From Cenococcum geophilum 1.58 (lineage: Eukaryota > Ascomycota > Dothideomycetes > Gloniales > Gloniaceae): a stretch of 64,000 nucleotides of DNA. Numbering within the stretch: the first letter of the stretch is position 1; every line of letters starts with the position of its first letter. Where the stretch lies: assembly GCA_001692895.1 (NCBI GenBank), contig KV748178.1:3830536-3894535 (forward strand). Reading direction: 5' to 3'. Positions 46,957 to 58,369 of the stretch are shown piece by piece. The notes below the pieces were generated by a model, which was given only the letters and a program-made list of their open reading frames with translations, did no database searches and was not told the origin of the DNA. A program made the translations under genes and the position numbers.

Positions 46957-48320
46957 TCAAATCAGGCTTTGCGCATAGGTTCTTCCGAGGTGAACGTATG
47001 GAAATAAGTGGACGCAACGCAGCATTAAATTGAGAGGTATCTGTGTGTCATCTGTAGTGTCAATTGTGAAGTAGTCGATTTCATCGTTACAAGCTAGAAG
47101 GCAGCGATCATTGGCCGGGTTGTCGTGGGCGAATTGGATCCCCTGAAAGTCGCTCTGGTAGTGCACTTGAAGAAATTCCGAAGTCACCTCAACCATAGGA
47201 TTGCAGCTATCCGGATGTGGAAAACAAGTAGCATCACCAATTTGATGGCGTCCCGATGATCAAAGCCATGCCTGCCGTCAGAATTGTGATCCGACAACCA
47301 GACCACTTCGCCGCGTCTAGACGCCCAGGAGAAGGAGGGGCAATGTAGCTTTGGGGTCTAGTGCACTGCATGCTTCTGACAAACTTCCACAGTAATTGCC
47401 TGCCTAAATTGCGTTCCCACAGCCCAGCGAGGTAGGAGCCGCAGAGGTTCCCGGGCATCCTGGTTGCAAGGTCAGAAAGAACTGGGAGGGTATCCTTCAC
47501 GTGAGTGAAATGTTTGGAAGTATAATCCGGTATGAGACTTATCCAGTATTCCATCGCCTTTGAGCCAGCTCGCGACGTCTTATGAATTATGCCTAAGAAT
47601 ATGGCCGTATCGTGACTTTAAGTGGATTTGGTTAACTTTATTATTGAGGCATCAATCTTCGCATAACGCTGTTTCCACATTCGAAACGTAGATTGTGAGC
47701 AATAAAGAATTCGACTGGCTAAAATGCGTTCTTAAAAGTACCACGTACGTTGGGTCCTTAGTTCGGCTAACTGGGGCAAAGAAATTGGTGTTATCGGGAG
47801 GATCGTGGAGATGGATGGTCTTAGGGAGGTTATTAGTACCCCGAATTGCGTATTTGAAAGGCTATAAGGCGGGTAATGAAGGTAAGTATCCAGCATTGCA
47901 GTCTGCAGCATGTGTTGCTGCAATGGTTGCATAGGATCCTTCGTATATGACTGCCATCTTCGCGCACTCGTTCTCCTAGTCCTCGCAATGGTTGTTGTCC
48001 TGCAAGATGTATAAGGTATCCACCCACAAATAACGTATGGCTAGACGTTGAGCGACGGAGACTGCGTCTTGGATTGTTCTCGGCAGACTAGAGCAATCTA
48101 TTCCTACTTTCGAATTTTTCAATGTGGAGGAGGTCGCGACAACTGTCTGAGCTTTTCCCCAGCAATAGGATAAGGCCGTATATAGGCCCCGCTCTCCATT
48201 CGATTCGTAGAGCTTAATGACCGCGTCTCCAGCAATATGCACTGTTTGATCAGCAGTTTAACATGTGTTCTCAAGATATGCCAAAGGTCTATCTGCTCAT
48301 CCAGATTGCGAAATGGTGGA
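46957..48320 (-). pseudogene. HET-domain (heterokaryon incompatibility) protein, decayed
   Basis: HET-domain proteins act in fungal allorecognition. On the minus strand the N-terminal HET box is clear at 48242-47976: YTALSYCWGKAQTV, then LPRTIQDAVSVAQRLAIRYLW, VDTLYILQD. After that the frame shifts (KMAVIYEGSYATIAATHAADC), and the downstream linker is short and broken. A C-terminal part follows in another frame at 47554-47234 (EYWISLIPDYTSKHFTHVKDTLPVLSDLA, SYLAGLWERNLGRQLLW). An APxxSWAS-like motif needs a further shift. The last remnant ends at 46957. The usual LNxRGWxLQERLL segment is not recognisable. At least three lesions make this a pseudogene. No RIP-type composition is seen. Confidence 0.8.
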
Positions 48321-48718
48321 TCCGTCTATGGTGAAAGGCAGTTACAAGTTAGAGTCTTGAAATAACCTTTTTGGATGTAGAATAATATATAGATATGCTG
48401 GCTCTCAGCTCCACAGCCAAGCACCAGGCTAAAACATGTGTTAGGGAGCCAGAATACTAATCGGACGCCAGACCCTATGCAAGATACCCATATATGAAGA
48501 AAGAAGCCCACCATAAACCGCTAACCATGTGCTAAAAAATCTCGTATCATTCCTCCAAAGGACGCCATGGTAAACACCCAACCCCAGCTCTAGTCCGCGC
48601 CTGTGACCGCAGTAGGAGACAGAACTCCAAGAGGATTGAAACAGGTCTATAGCTCCGAAAACTCTTGCCCGTCTCCCAGCCCGCCCGCCCTTGCCGTAAT
48701 ACCGAACCCTATCCCTAA
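48321..48718. other. Intergenic, no gene recognised
   Basis: Between the HET pseudogene and the 3' end of the NC2-alpha gene; only short frames. Confidence 0.45.
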
Positions 48719-49560
48719 TCAGAAGTCATCATCGTCGGCCTTCCGCTTCTTCCTCCCGCCGCCCTTTCGCTTCTTGCCCTCGATCTCCATTGCATTGTCC
48801 TCGCTCTTCTCCGCCGCGGCAGGTGCCTCGGCGACTTTGGAGACGATCTCGGAGAGGAAATCGAATTGCTCATCTTTGGTGACGGCTTGCTTGAGGTGGA
48901 CGGCGGAAACGCGTTTCGAGGAGCGTGATTTAGCTTCCGCGGCAGCTTTTGTAACGAGGGAGATCATGAAGAGTTCGAGTGCTTTCGCTGCGAGGCCAGA
49001 CGTTAGTGGAAGCCCTCCGAAGGGATTGGGAAAAGGACTCAGGTTTCTGCATTGATTCTGGGACTCTTTCAAAGCAATCAAGAATAGAGAATGGCATGAA
49101 GTGCCGGGGCAAACCTACAAACAACAACAGGTGTCACCTGCGCTACTTTTCCAACATCGTCGTCCGCCTGCATGATGCGCTTTATCCGCGCTACTGGAAA
49201 CTTAGTCTTGACCTCAATGTGCTCTGTGCCTAGTAGGACTCCAGCGTTCCCAGAAGCGGCGCCATTGCCTTCGGGCTTGGCTTTGCGCGCCCTTGGGGGC
49301 TTCGCGTCGGGAACTGCGGACAACGACGCGTTGGGGTAGTAGTCGTCATCGTTATCGCGCTCCTCCTTCTTCACTGACCGTGGCATATATTGACTTTGAG
49401 ACCTGTCGTGGGGAGAGGAGGTTGGAGGAGAGTAAGGAGTGGAGTTTGAGATTGAGCCTCGGTAGCCTTGGTGTTGAGGGTGGATAGGTCCGAGGTCGTT
49501 GGAGTGACATCCGGAGAGGTCAGGGCTTTGCGGAACCCACGAGGCGTCTGGACCTTCCAT
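48719..49560 (-). CDS. BUR6: CBF/NF-Y histone-fold protein, NC2-alpha (Bur6/DRAP1) type
   Basis: Negative cofactor 2 alpha pairs with NC2-beta through a histone fold and clamps TBP on promoters. Two exons, 49560-49119 and 48987-48719, give 236 residues. The 131-bp intron (gtaggt..cgcag) cuts inside the histone fold: the codon T|CG joins VTPVVV to [12 protein letters not shown]. The disordered N-terminus is Ser/Pro-rich. The fold spans about residues 110-195: [29 protein letters not shown], then [18 protein letters not shown] and [13 protein letters not shown] Lys/Arg-rich tail ([18 protein letters not shown]) suits nuclear import. The start at [11 protein letters not shown] is preferred because that segment looks like the family start; an in-frame ATG at 49668 would add 36 residues. 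Confidence 0.87.
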
Positions 49561-50347
49561 TGGCCAGTGCAGGACGGGCGGTAAGGATCGGGCGTATTTG
49601 TGGAATTGGGCGAATTGGGCTTGGACAGTCAGCAAGCGTGTGTGTGGTTGGACGCACAGAAGACGCACAAGCGTGGGCTTTGGTGGGTTCTGGCCTTTTG
49701 TGGCAAAGTTTTTTTATGAAGGCGCGCGAGTCGGGGGCGGGCTCTATCGATAGCTGACTAAGCGTAATAATGGCGGGTGAAATCTTGCGTCGTGTCTCGC
49801 CCACTTGGTGCGGACGGAGCGCAGTTTAAGTACCGGGAGGGGGGTTGTGGCCTGGTGGGTTGTCCAGCCCAGAGGGAATTTCAGCCGCGCATACCATAAA
49901 ATCATCCACGCCGCTCCCATGCTCTCCCACACCAATATACCTTCACTCGTCGCTATTCATCTCTGCGCGTCGCAAACTTGAGTAGCCATGCCGTGAATCG
50001 TCGTTGGGTGATGATAGAGCAACCCCTGAGACTCTTTGTGCGATGGCTTTTGGCTTTCGCGGCCTGCTCCTGAACACTGAGGCCCAAGTCTGATGACGCT
50101 AGAAGCCCGCTCGCGAAAAGTTGTGGTTTCTTCATCGACTAGGCATCAGGCTCTCGGGAAGGCAGTCGACGAGGGCATCATAACTTGATCTAATCTGACA
50201 ACGTCGCCTGGATATATTTGCTCTATTTGCTCTATTTTGCTCTATTGTTCTATCCTGTGATTATATTACATTTTCCATACCGTCTCTTCTTTCGAGTGTA
50301 AATAAACTTCACCCCCAAGCTTTTAGCGCCTGCCCTTGCTGCGCATC
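49561..50347. other. Intergenic between tafazzin and NC2-alpha genes
   Basis: Holds the NC2-alpha promoter and the tafazzin 3' flank. A tctattttgctctattgttc-type simple stretch lies near 50220-50260. No gene recognised. Confidence 0.5.
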
Positions 50348-51702
50348 TCATCGCCAAGCCTCAGATGTAATTTTACACTCGTTTTCTCGTTTTATATTCA
50401 CCCAGCTTCCGTCATCCATCTCTCCCTCCCTCTTTCCTGTGCCTTCGCAACGATAAGTTTCCATTAGTCCAACCTTGGGATCCTCATCCGGTAAACCTCT
50501 CTGCCTCCGCACCTTCAGCACCGCTTCTCTCACCCTCATCGTACACTCCTTCCTCAAATCAACCGCCTCCTCCGCGTACTTCAGCCCGTCCGTCAGTACT
50601 CCAACGTCTAGCTTCCCACCTGGCACACTGCTCGATTCTCTGTCATGCAGCCGCTTCCACCGTTCGCGCAAGTCGCCAAACGCCTTCTCCACGTCCAACT
50701 TCTCCCCAAATGTGATGCTGACCCTCTTTAACGGCCGCGGGATGAATCGCGGCCACTCCCTCGCCTCGTGCATGATCTCATCCGGCCCTTCGATCCATAT
50801 CGGCACAATGTCCGGACATGGGTTGCTTTCCAAAATCAGCCGCGACACTCCCCATTTGAAGTAGCGCATTGTCCTGTCTTCCTTCTGGTGCACTTTCCCT
50901 TCCGGAAATATATGAACCCAGCTGTGCCGCCGGTTGAGATAGGCCGACGGTGCGGGGAAGGTATCGCTGCCGTTTGTGGAGAAAGTTAGATGGCCAGACG
51001 TGAAAGGATCAGAGAAATCTGGGCTTGCGATAGACGGGTTTGGTGTTTCTGGAGGGTCGTTGGAGTGGATGAACGGCCTCTTGGAGAGAAGGCGGATGGC
51101 TTGCGTCATAGTGGGCTGGAAAAGCCCTCCGAATTGTGAGTGCATTGAGCGGTGGGTAGGTAGTACCTGGCCAAGGGAGAAGAACGTGGAGAGGACTCTG
51201 CAGAAAACTGGTCAGCTATACGGGATTATTTTAGGCGTCGGGTATTACTACTTATTAGTGAAGCATAAATCATAGCTCCCAAGCTCCCATCTAAGATTAT
51301 CTGGTGATCGAAGATATCGAAAAGGGAGAACTCCCCACACCAACGGATCATCCAATCTACACACCGCCGGGGCATCAGCGGGATGCCGTCAATCGTGAAC
51401 GTAAATTAAAACCTGGTTGAACATACGTACACAGAGACATGATTTGAGACTACCAATGAGGGTCAGACTTGCGCAAGACCATACCATAAATGCCACCACG
51501 TACCTGTGATTAAACCTCTTTCTCTCCCCTCAACATTCTTCCTTTGGTCGAGTAACTGCAAAAACCCATCCAGCCCATTGACTTCTGTTCTGCTCAGCCC
51601 ATGGAGGAAGCCCCGCGAAAGGAGCCCTACCATGGCCATGGTGAAGGACGAGCTTGTCCGCCATGGCAGGCTGGGACTGGTTGGGTGCTCCTCCGGGCGC
51701 AT
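50348..51702 (-). CDS. TAZ1: Tafazzin (cardiolipin-remodelling acyltransferase)
   Basis: Mitochondrial phospholipid-lysophospholipid transacylase that remodels cardiolipin. Four exons on the minus strand (51702-51504, 51449-51431, 51356-51252, 51197-50348) give 390 residues, close to yeast Taz1. Introns are 54, 74 and 54 bp. Exon 2 is only 19 nt and encodes the SNHVSV part of the acyltransferase signature, which reads SNHVSVLDDPLVWG across the junctions (NH-x4-D motif). Other parts: LPWRTSSSFTMAMVGLLSRG near the N-terminus, RYLRSPDNLRWELGSYDLCF, VLPTHRSMHSQFGGLFQPTM, then WVHIFPEGKVHQ (the FPEG motif) and PIWIEGPDEIMHE. The start at 51702 gives the usual N-terminus. The 3' end is 788 bp from the NC2-alpha start. 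Confidence 0.93.
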
Positions 51703-51881
51703 TGGAGAGCTGTGGTATTGAGGCGAAGAGATGGAATTGTCTGATACGCGACGGGAAAGATGGCCTGAAGGCCAAGGCCGAGTGATTAAGCTTGGACCAT
51801 CTGCAGCGAGATTCCCATTGGACGAAGCGCTACATTAACTCCGATGCCATGTATTTTATACTAGCACGAGAACTAAAACAA

Positions 51882-54800
51882 TCAATCCAACCACTTTTCG
51901 TCCAGCCCCTCTAGAAATCCCAAATCCACATTAACAAAGCTCTTCCAAAAATCAACTTCGAGTCTCCACGGTTCCGTCTGCACAGCCCACGTGACGCCCG
52001 CCGCTATTTTCTTCAAGTCCGCCTCATCTTTCCCCATCACTAGATACATATCGCGCTTGACAATCACTTGTTCGCTAAAGGCTGCCACATACGGCATAAC
52101 CCGCAGTCGCGCTTGGTTGTGAATTGACCACTCGCTGCATGGCATATCCTTCGGAATGAATTTCCACTCCCACGCGCGGCCCACGGCGTCGTAAAACGTA
52201 ACCGTGTGCCGCCTATCCCAACCGATCATGAGTGGGTAGAAATGTGGTGCTGACCAGAGGCGGAGGAGCGCAAAGCGGGTACGAGGGCCGTGAGTGTTAG
52301 TGAAGGCACGAGCCTTACCAAGGAGCATTTCGCGAGTAACCAGGCGCGGGTCCTGGATCTCCCGCGGTATTTTAATGATCTCAATTTGGCGCCGAAAGTC
52401 AATGTAGAGATCCATTGGCCGGGAGGGTTCAGCGGCAGCTATAGCCTCGCCGGGAACCCTGTTTGAATAGGAGTTGCATATCACACCGCTTTTATATACT
52501 GAGGCGGCGTTGCGTTAGTGGCTATGCTTTAGAGGTAAACAGAATGAATATAAATTCCACTCACAGTGTGCAATTATGGGCCGTATGACCTTGTCCCACT
52601 CGAACGGATAGATGTCATTCGAATCCGCTTCATGGTTCTTGTATTTCTCTAGAAGGCCATCCCACTCTGCCCAAAATTCGTCCGGCATGGTTGTGTTACT
52701 GTTGTACGTCCTTCTGTCTGGCAGATGTTTCGCTCTTTCACCTTGGTCGAAGAGTAATGAGTTCTCGAATTCTTTGCCCCATTCGGAGGTCAGGAAATCT
52801 GATTGAAAGAAGAGTGATATCCCAGCATAGGCTTGGAAGGCATCCGGTATAATGCGACGATGTCCGTGTGCTCGTGACGCCATGCCTAGGAATGCCAGCA
52901 TCTCAAATGGACCTGTCATTCTTTGAGACAGTTGGTAGTCTTCCATGGTCCTGATCATCCTTAGAAGTTCTGAATACTTCTTCGATGCTCCGGGTTCTAG
53001 ATCAGCTTTGTGCCAACAATCCTTGAATACTAGGTCCTCGTTAGCCATAAGTGTATGTGCGCTATGTTTTAATTTATTTCTCACTCACTTTTTGACTTCT
53101 GACGGTCTAAGAAGCGCATGAACTCCCGGTCCAAACTGTCATGGCTCATATCACTGTAGTTTCTCTTTTGAGAAAATTGGTCCATCAAACGCGCTACGAC
53201 GACATCTTTTCGAACATCAGCGTCGTTCACAAATTCTCGCATCCGATCTTCTCGATTATGGAAGGATAAAGACTGCATAAACTTTTGGTTGAAAAGCGTC
53301 ATGGTATTCTCCATATCCATGCCAGAGCTGGTGCTCTCATCTTCGGCACCCCCTCCGCCGTCCCCGATTTGTTCAAGGTCCTCGCAAGAAGAACCTAAGC
53401 TATCGCCCTCGGAAATATCTTCTGAGTTTGATTCATTTTCGGATAACTCCTCGTCAGTATCTAGGTCGTACGCAAATCTTCGAGGATCGATGTTCGGTCC
53501 CGAGCGCTCAAAATTTACTATTTCGCTTGGATTTTCTTTGAACAAGTTGTCTTTCATCTCCCCAAGAAATTCTTCAGGAAAAAGAATTCGGTCTTCCAGA
53601 GCGTCGGCCTCGTTATAAACACACCTTTTCAGGTCATTACCCAACGAAACCTCTCTACCATCCATATCCCAGCCTCGAAGAGTTGTTTTTGGATGATTGA
53701 TAATATCCCATATGCTTTCCGCATTTTCACCCGGTTTGATTGTCCGTACCCTGAAGGTGATAGGATCTCTAGTGAGCGTTTTCAAGATGGGAGATGCGAG
53801 CTTATAGTAGTCCGGCGTAGTGCAGAGGCGATTGGCTTTGATGAGCGTCTAATATATTTAGTATGCGATATCGGGAGGATATAGGCTATTTTTTGACTCA
53901 CCTGCTGTAGTTTGTTGTACAGGCAGGAAAAAGGATTGCCTGGCACTGGATCCCATACGTAAATATCGTAATAGTCGTCAAATCCGAAATGCCATCGTCT
54001 GTGCTTGTCCATCTGTTCGAAGAATTTCGGCCCAACTTGGCTGAGGACATTATACTCGTTTTTTGATGCTCTTCCTAGACCAACCTTTTCGCGGATGAGC
54101 CATAGTTCGTCTTTGGGGGGCATTATCAATGTACGCCCGGTCTTGGCATCACGGGCTAAGACTATGAGATGAGCAGTCTCCATTGTGAGATATTGAATCA
54201 AGCGACGACTCGCAGCATCATTTCGCTTGATATGGCCGCAGATAAAATTCCTCATTTCTCGGATATGGTGAGAACGTCTTGTGTTGCCTCGAGATGATCC
54301 CGTTTGATGGTACACAGTAAACATATCCGCATTTTCGCTCTGGAAGTATGGAATGAATCCCTGAAACCATTAGATTATACTCCAAAGGCGACGTTGATAA
54401 ATGACATACAAATGAAAGCAATTGTAGTCTCAGCCGATCACCAACCCACATCATCCAATTAGCTGCAGGGAAATACTGATAGGTTGCCAACACATTCAAT
54501 TCGAAGAACTCATCCCAATGCCGACAAAGCTCAATAGCCTAATCTACCGTTAGTGTGCGGTTTTCCATCCCGTACTTCCTAGTTTCATCACTCACATCGC
54601 ATAGATCAGAGTCTTTGGCAACGATACAGAAATGAAACCACCCGCCACGGTTCAAAGCTCTTTCGCTAGGATAGTTGTAGATATACCGGCCGCTGAATAA
54701 AGCAATGTCAGTTTTCAACATGCTGCCAAAATATAAATTGATTTTAGAGAAATGATGAAGTATCCGCAAAGATACTCTGAGGAACTTCAGTACAATACGG

Positions 54801-56521
54801 TGATTATTCAACCGTTTTCGGTCAGATATGGCGATACTTGGTGATCCAAATGGACATATTGTACGTAACCCCGGAGCTGTGCACTTACCATATTTTAATA
54901 CGCATCTTCTTCTTTCTGTACTCTCCCTCGTCGTCAATAATACCAAAGTCAATGAAGGCGGCAGCATCATCCATTCCAACAAGTTTTTGATATCGTTTGC
55001 GCTGTCTTTGAAGCCTCATTTCCCGTTTAGTTTTGAAGAACTTGGGCACCGGTTGTAAGCGTTCGCGACGATCGATATATGATTCCAGTTGATCTTCATC
55101 GCTTTGATTTTCGTCTTCATAGTCTCCATCTGCATTTCCAGCATTGTCCTCTTCCTCGTCTCGTCGAGCGAGATCCGCACAAGCATCTCGAACCTCTTGG
55201 AGTCCTGGCTTCTCGATTTTCAGGCACAAGTCTCGCAAGTCCTCTAGTGTCACTTCCTTATCATCCAAAAACTCATCAATGCTACCAGCTCTTAGCGCGG
55301 CGGGTAAGAGAGCCGCATGTGACAATAACAATCTGCAAAATAAAAGATTCTTGATCTCTGCAATCTCTTTTAATAAAGTTTCTATTTCATCATCTGGCAT
55401 GGGTGGTGACCGGTCTTTTAATTCGATAGGGTTTTCGATGGTACCGACGAGATACAATCCTCTGTCATGATTATATTTAACCCCTTCTCGTAACCTTTTC
55501 TTCATTTGAGCTTGCGTTTCCGTTTCAATGCTTGACGCTCTTCGCTCTTTTGCCTGCGCAGCAGCATGTTCTGTAGGGTTGGCATCCGACTTGATCTTCT
55601 TCCCCTTCTTTTTGGACACTTTCTTACCTTTCCCGGGTTCTTCGACAATAGGATTCGCATTTGTAGCCTCTTCCTCGGGCCGTGTCTGAGGGGATTCCGA
55701 GTCCTTCAGCATTAGGAAATATTTGATTAGGTCAATATAGTTGCTGCGCTCGTCCTCTGCAACATCTTGGACAGGATCCCATTCATCCTGCTCCTCTTCA
55801 GTCATTTCAGAGAGCTTCTGACTGTATGCCTCATCTAGGAAAGCTTCCTGCTGTTTCTGCTCTTCCCGTGCTTTCATTGCTCTCTGGTGCCGCCCGATTT
55901 CCTTTTGATGGCGCTTAAAGAGTTGCGCCTCAAGCCTGACTTTCCTGCTTTCATTCTCGCGGCGAGACTCCTCGTCGTCTTGGCATCGCCGTACCCATTT
56001 GAACCACTTCTGTTGCTTGTAAAGAACATCTGCCGTTCGCCGTCCAAGCCTTTCCAAGGCGCGGGCTGTGGTGTGCTTTTCCTTCTGGAGCTGGGCAAGG
56101 AACTTCTCATGACCGTAATCATTGTCGACTGCGAAGAAATGGCTGTGGTGAAGTTTACGGCTGCGGATTACTGACTCCAGGAGATTGTATCTCTTGAAAA
56201 GGTAGTTATGCAGTTGCCGTAGAGTATCTTCCGATTCAACATCTGTGAAGGTCTGGTTGACCAAGGGAATTTTAGATTTGACTAGGTAGGTTGGCGTCGA
56301 TTGAGCAAGGGCGTCGAGTTGCAGATTCCGCCTTTTGTATCCTCTGTATAGCGCTGGAATAGATTTAGTATGTTCCATTATTTTCTTGGATGTAATCAAA
56401 TTGAACCTTGACATTGCCTGGAATGAAATGGACATAGACGCCCATTGAGGGATGTTGCGGGCTGCTCGCAAGGCGTCTGGCCTGTCCGGTCAGAGAGCAC
56501 CCGAGCCTTACACTGGGCCAT
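51882..56521 (-). CDS. Large fungal-specific protein of unknown function (1368 aa)
   Basis: I recognise the sequence pattern from predicted proteins of other ascomycetes, but know no function. Eight exons on the minus strand (56521-56407, 56353-54889, 54692-54596, 54538-54410, 54360-53902, 53848-53089, 53029-52565, 52498-51882) join in frame to 1368 residues. The introns are 49-196 bp. The N-terminus has spaced Cys/His (MAQCKAR, TPCEQPATSLNGRLCPFHSRQC), perhaps a small metal site. A long charged coiled coil follows (about residues 100-250), then a Lys-rich patch (KKVSKKKGKKIK). The middle holds IYNYPSERAL, HWDEFFELNVLATYQYFPAANW, GSSRGNTRRSHHIREMRNFI and HFGFDDYYDIYVWD. An acidic linker (about 930-980) precedes FALLRLWSAPHFYPLMIGWD and FVNVDLGFLEGLDEKWL. 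The first donor (gttcaa) is atypical. The start was chosen because MAQCKAR begins the Cys motif. Confidence 0.82.
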
Positions 56522-57000
56522 GACACAACCTTGGCTATTCGGATGGAAATATATAACCCTGAACACAAGCGTATAAATACTGCAATAAGATGTCTTATGG
56601 GCGTCGCAATGGCCTTGGGGGGCCTCGCTATTGATAGCGCAAGGTTCAAAATGCAGTGGCCAACCTAAAATGAGACTGGTCTCACCAACGCGAATCCCCG
56701 TGACTCTGGAGCCCTGGATTTGACTTTGCCAGCCCCGAATAATGTTCATCAGCAAAATGATCATTATATCTACTAGGGTTGCACTTGAAACGTGTTCTAT
56801 AGCGCGAAATGTAAAAATATACATCTATGTACGGAGGCGACAGAAAATTGAATCCCCCCTTTTTTTTTTGGGAAAAGCGGGATTGTCTAAAGTGCAGGGC
56901 TTGGCAACGCACGCGCGGGCCAGCGCAGGCCAGCGCGGGTGCCGTCGAAACGCCGTTCCCCGGTGTTTACATACAAATTTACTATGTACGCGACGGGGAA
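56522..57000. other. Upstream region of the large gene and repeat boundary
   Basis: Promoter of the 1368-residue gene. A T-run (about 56860-56870) and a short gcgcgggccagcgcaggcca tandem (56914-56938) precede the switch to AT-rich repeat DNA near 57000. N57006 marks an unresolved base at this boundary. Confidence 0.5.
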
Positions 57001-57049
57001 CATGCNTTCCTCACCATCTCCCCACGTATACGAAAATATGAGGTTTTTT

Positions 57050-58200
57050 AAATGTATAAGAAGTCAAATGTATGTATATTTTATAGTGTTTTTGAGGTTC
57101 TCTGCCTTTACTTACTTATCTATTAATATGGGAAGGCTAGTTTCCTTAATAAACTCCTAATGCTACACCTTACCAGAGGCTTAATTAAGCTTTAATAGCC
57201 ACTAATCTATCAACTTCTCCCGTATCTAAGGTTCCAAAGCGGCATCTTTCTCCTTAATTTAATAGAAGCGATCCTTAATATTATTAAGGGCCTCCCTTAT
57301 CGCGAGCCTTGTACGTTAGTAAGCGAAAGAATTCCTTTGTAATATCCTCCTTATTCTTACCTTAATAAGTTTTAAAGCCACAGTCCTTCTATATACACTT
57401 ATATCGTTTAAAGTTTTTCCGGCGGAGGTAGCTAAATACCTTATTATTGCTCTAAATATAGCGGTAGGGGAGTTAATAGGTTTAATAGAAGGTGTAGAAG
57501 CAGCTAACCTTATCTAGGAGCTCTCTACCGTTGTTACCGTCACACTCCGCGTCCTTCTTTTCTGCGATTTTAAGCTCGTCTATAATTAACAACTATACTA
57601 AATAAGGAAGGCTTTCTATCTAGGGGTGCTTAAGCACTATAGGGTGTTTTTTAGTTTAAAAATTAAGCTCTATAGCACGAGCGCGTATATTATAGTCCTT
57701 TATAGTAACTATAACGTACTTAGCGCAGCTAGTAAGGGAGGCCTTATAAAGCTTTCCCTTAATAAATAAGTATTTAAGGACCTTGTGCTAAGACTCCACC
57801 GTATTTATTATTTTAATTTAAAGCAGCATTATTAAATATTTACGTTTGCACTGGGCCTAGAGAGGTATCTTCTTAATTAACTCCTTCTAAATATATTTAA
57901 AGCCTTTTTTATAGTCTGGTGTAGGTAGAGCTTTAATAGCCATATATAGGAAGTCTATATAACCCTTTTTAGTTTACCTATATTTAAGCGCCGCAAGGCA
58001 GTGTCGCAGCGTTGCCCTATATTGGTCGCCGCTGAACTTCCGTTTAAGGGTCTTACCAAAGTGCTTTTAGTAGAGAAGGTATTAAACTACTTTAGTTAAT
58101 AAAGGAGGACCTAGAAAAGCCTCTTAAATAGCCTTTTATTTGGCGGCAGAATTGTTAATAATAAAGTATCTAGGGTTCCACCCCCCTTAACCCCTGTACC
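57050..58200 (-). pseudogene. MULE-type (Mutator-like) transposase remnant, RIP-degraded
   Basis: The minus strand gives broken protein similarity to fungal MULE/SWIM transposases. Between about 58130 and 57540 one can follow LVRPLNGSSAATNIGQRCDTAL, GYIDFLYMAIKALPTPDYKKGF, then NTVES-x-HKVLKY (the family's NNxVESxH element), KASLTSCAKYVI and RARAIELNF. Part of a following zinc-finger region is suggested by scattered residues. Stops replace Trp and Gln. Ends and terminal repeats were not found, so the class is tentative. Confidence 0.4.
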
Positions 58201-58348
58201 TATACCTAATTAGTTTAAATCTCCTTAGAAATATAAGAAAAAAATGGGGAAAATAGGGGCTAAAACATTAGTAGAGGTATTGGGGGGGGGGAAGGCGACC
58301 AAGCCCCATTATAAGGGGGCTTTATAGACTAGGAAGGAATCCAATCTA

Positions 58349-58369
58349 CCACCTCGCTACGCGAGGTGG
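58349..58369. other. Perfect hairpin, 9-bp arms
   Basis: CCACCTCGC, loop tac, GCGAGGTGG. A GC-rich hairpin inside AT-rich repeat DNA. Its core (GCTACGC) is the reverse complement of the GCGTAGC core of the hairpin at 22406-22422. Confidence 0.7.

Noticed and set aside
49561-49668. 36-residue extension of the NC2-alpha protein
   Set aside because: In-frame ATG exists, but the segment is not family-like; the ATG at 49560 is preferred.
54693-54888. An additional exon inside the 196-bp intron of the large gene
   Set aside because: The open frame there (FLRVSLRIL..) is not needed for phase and does not resemble the flanking family blocks.
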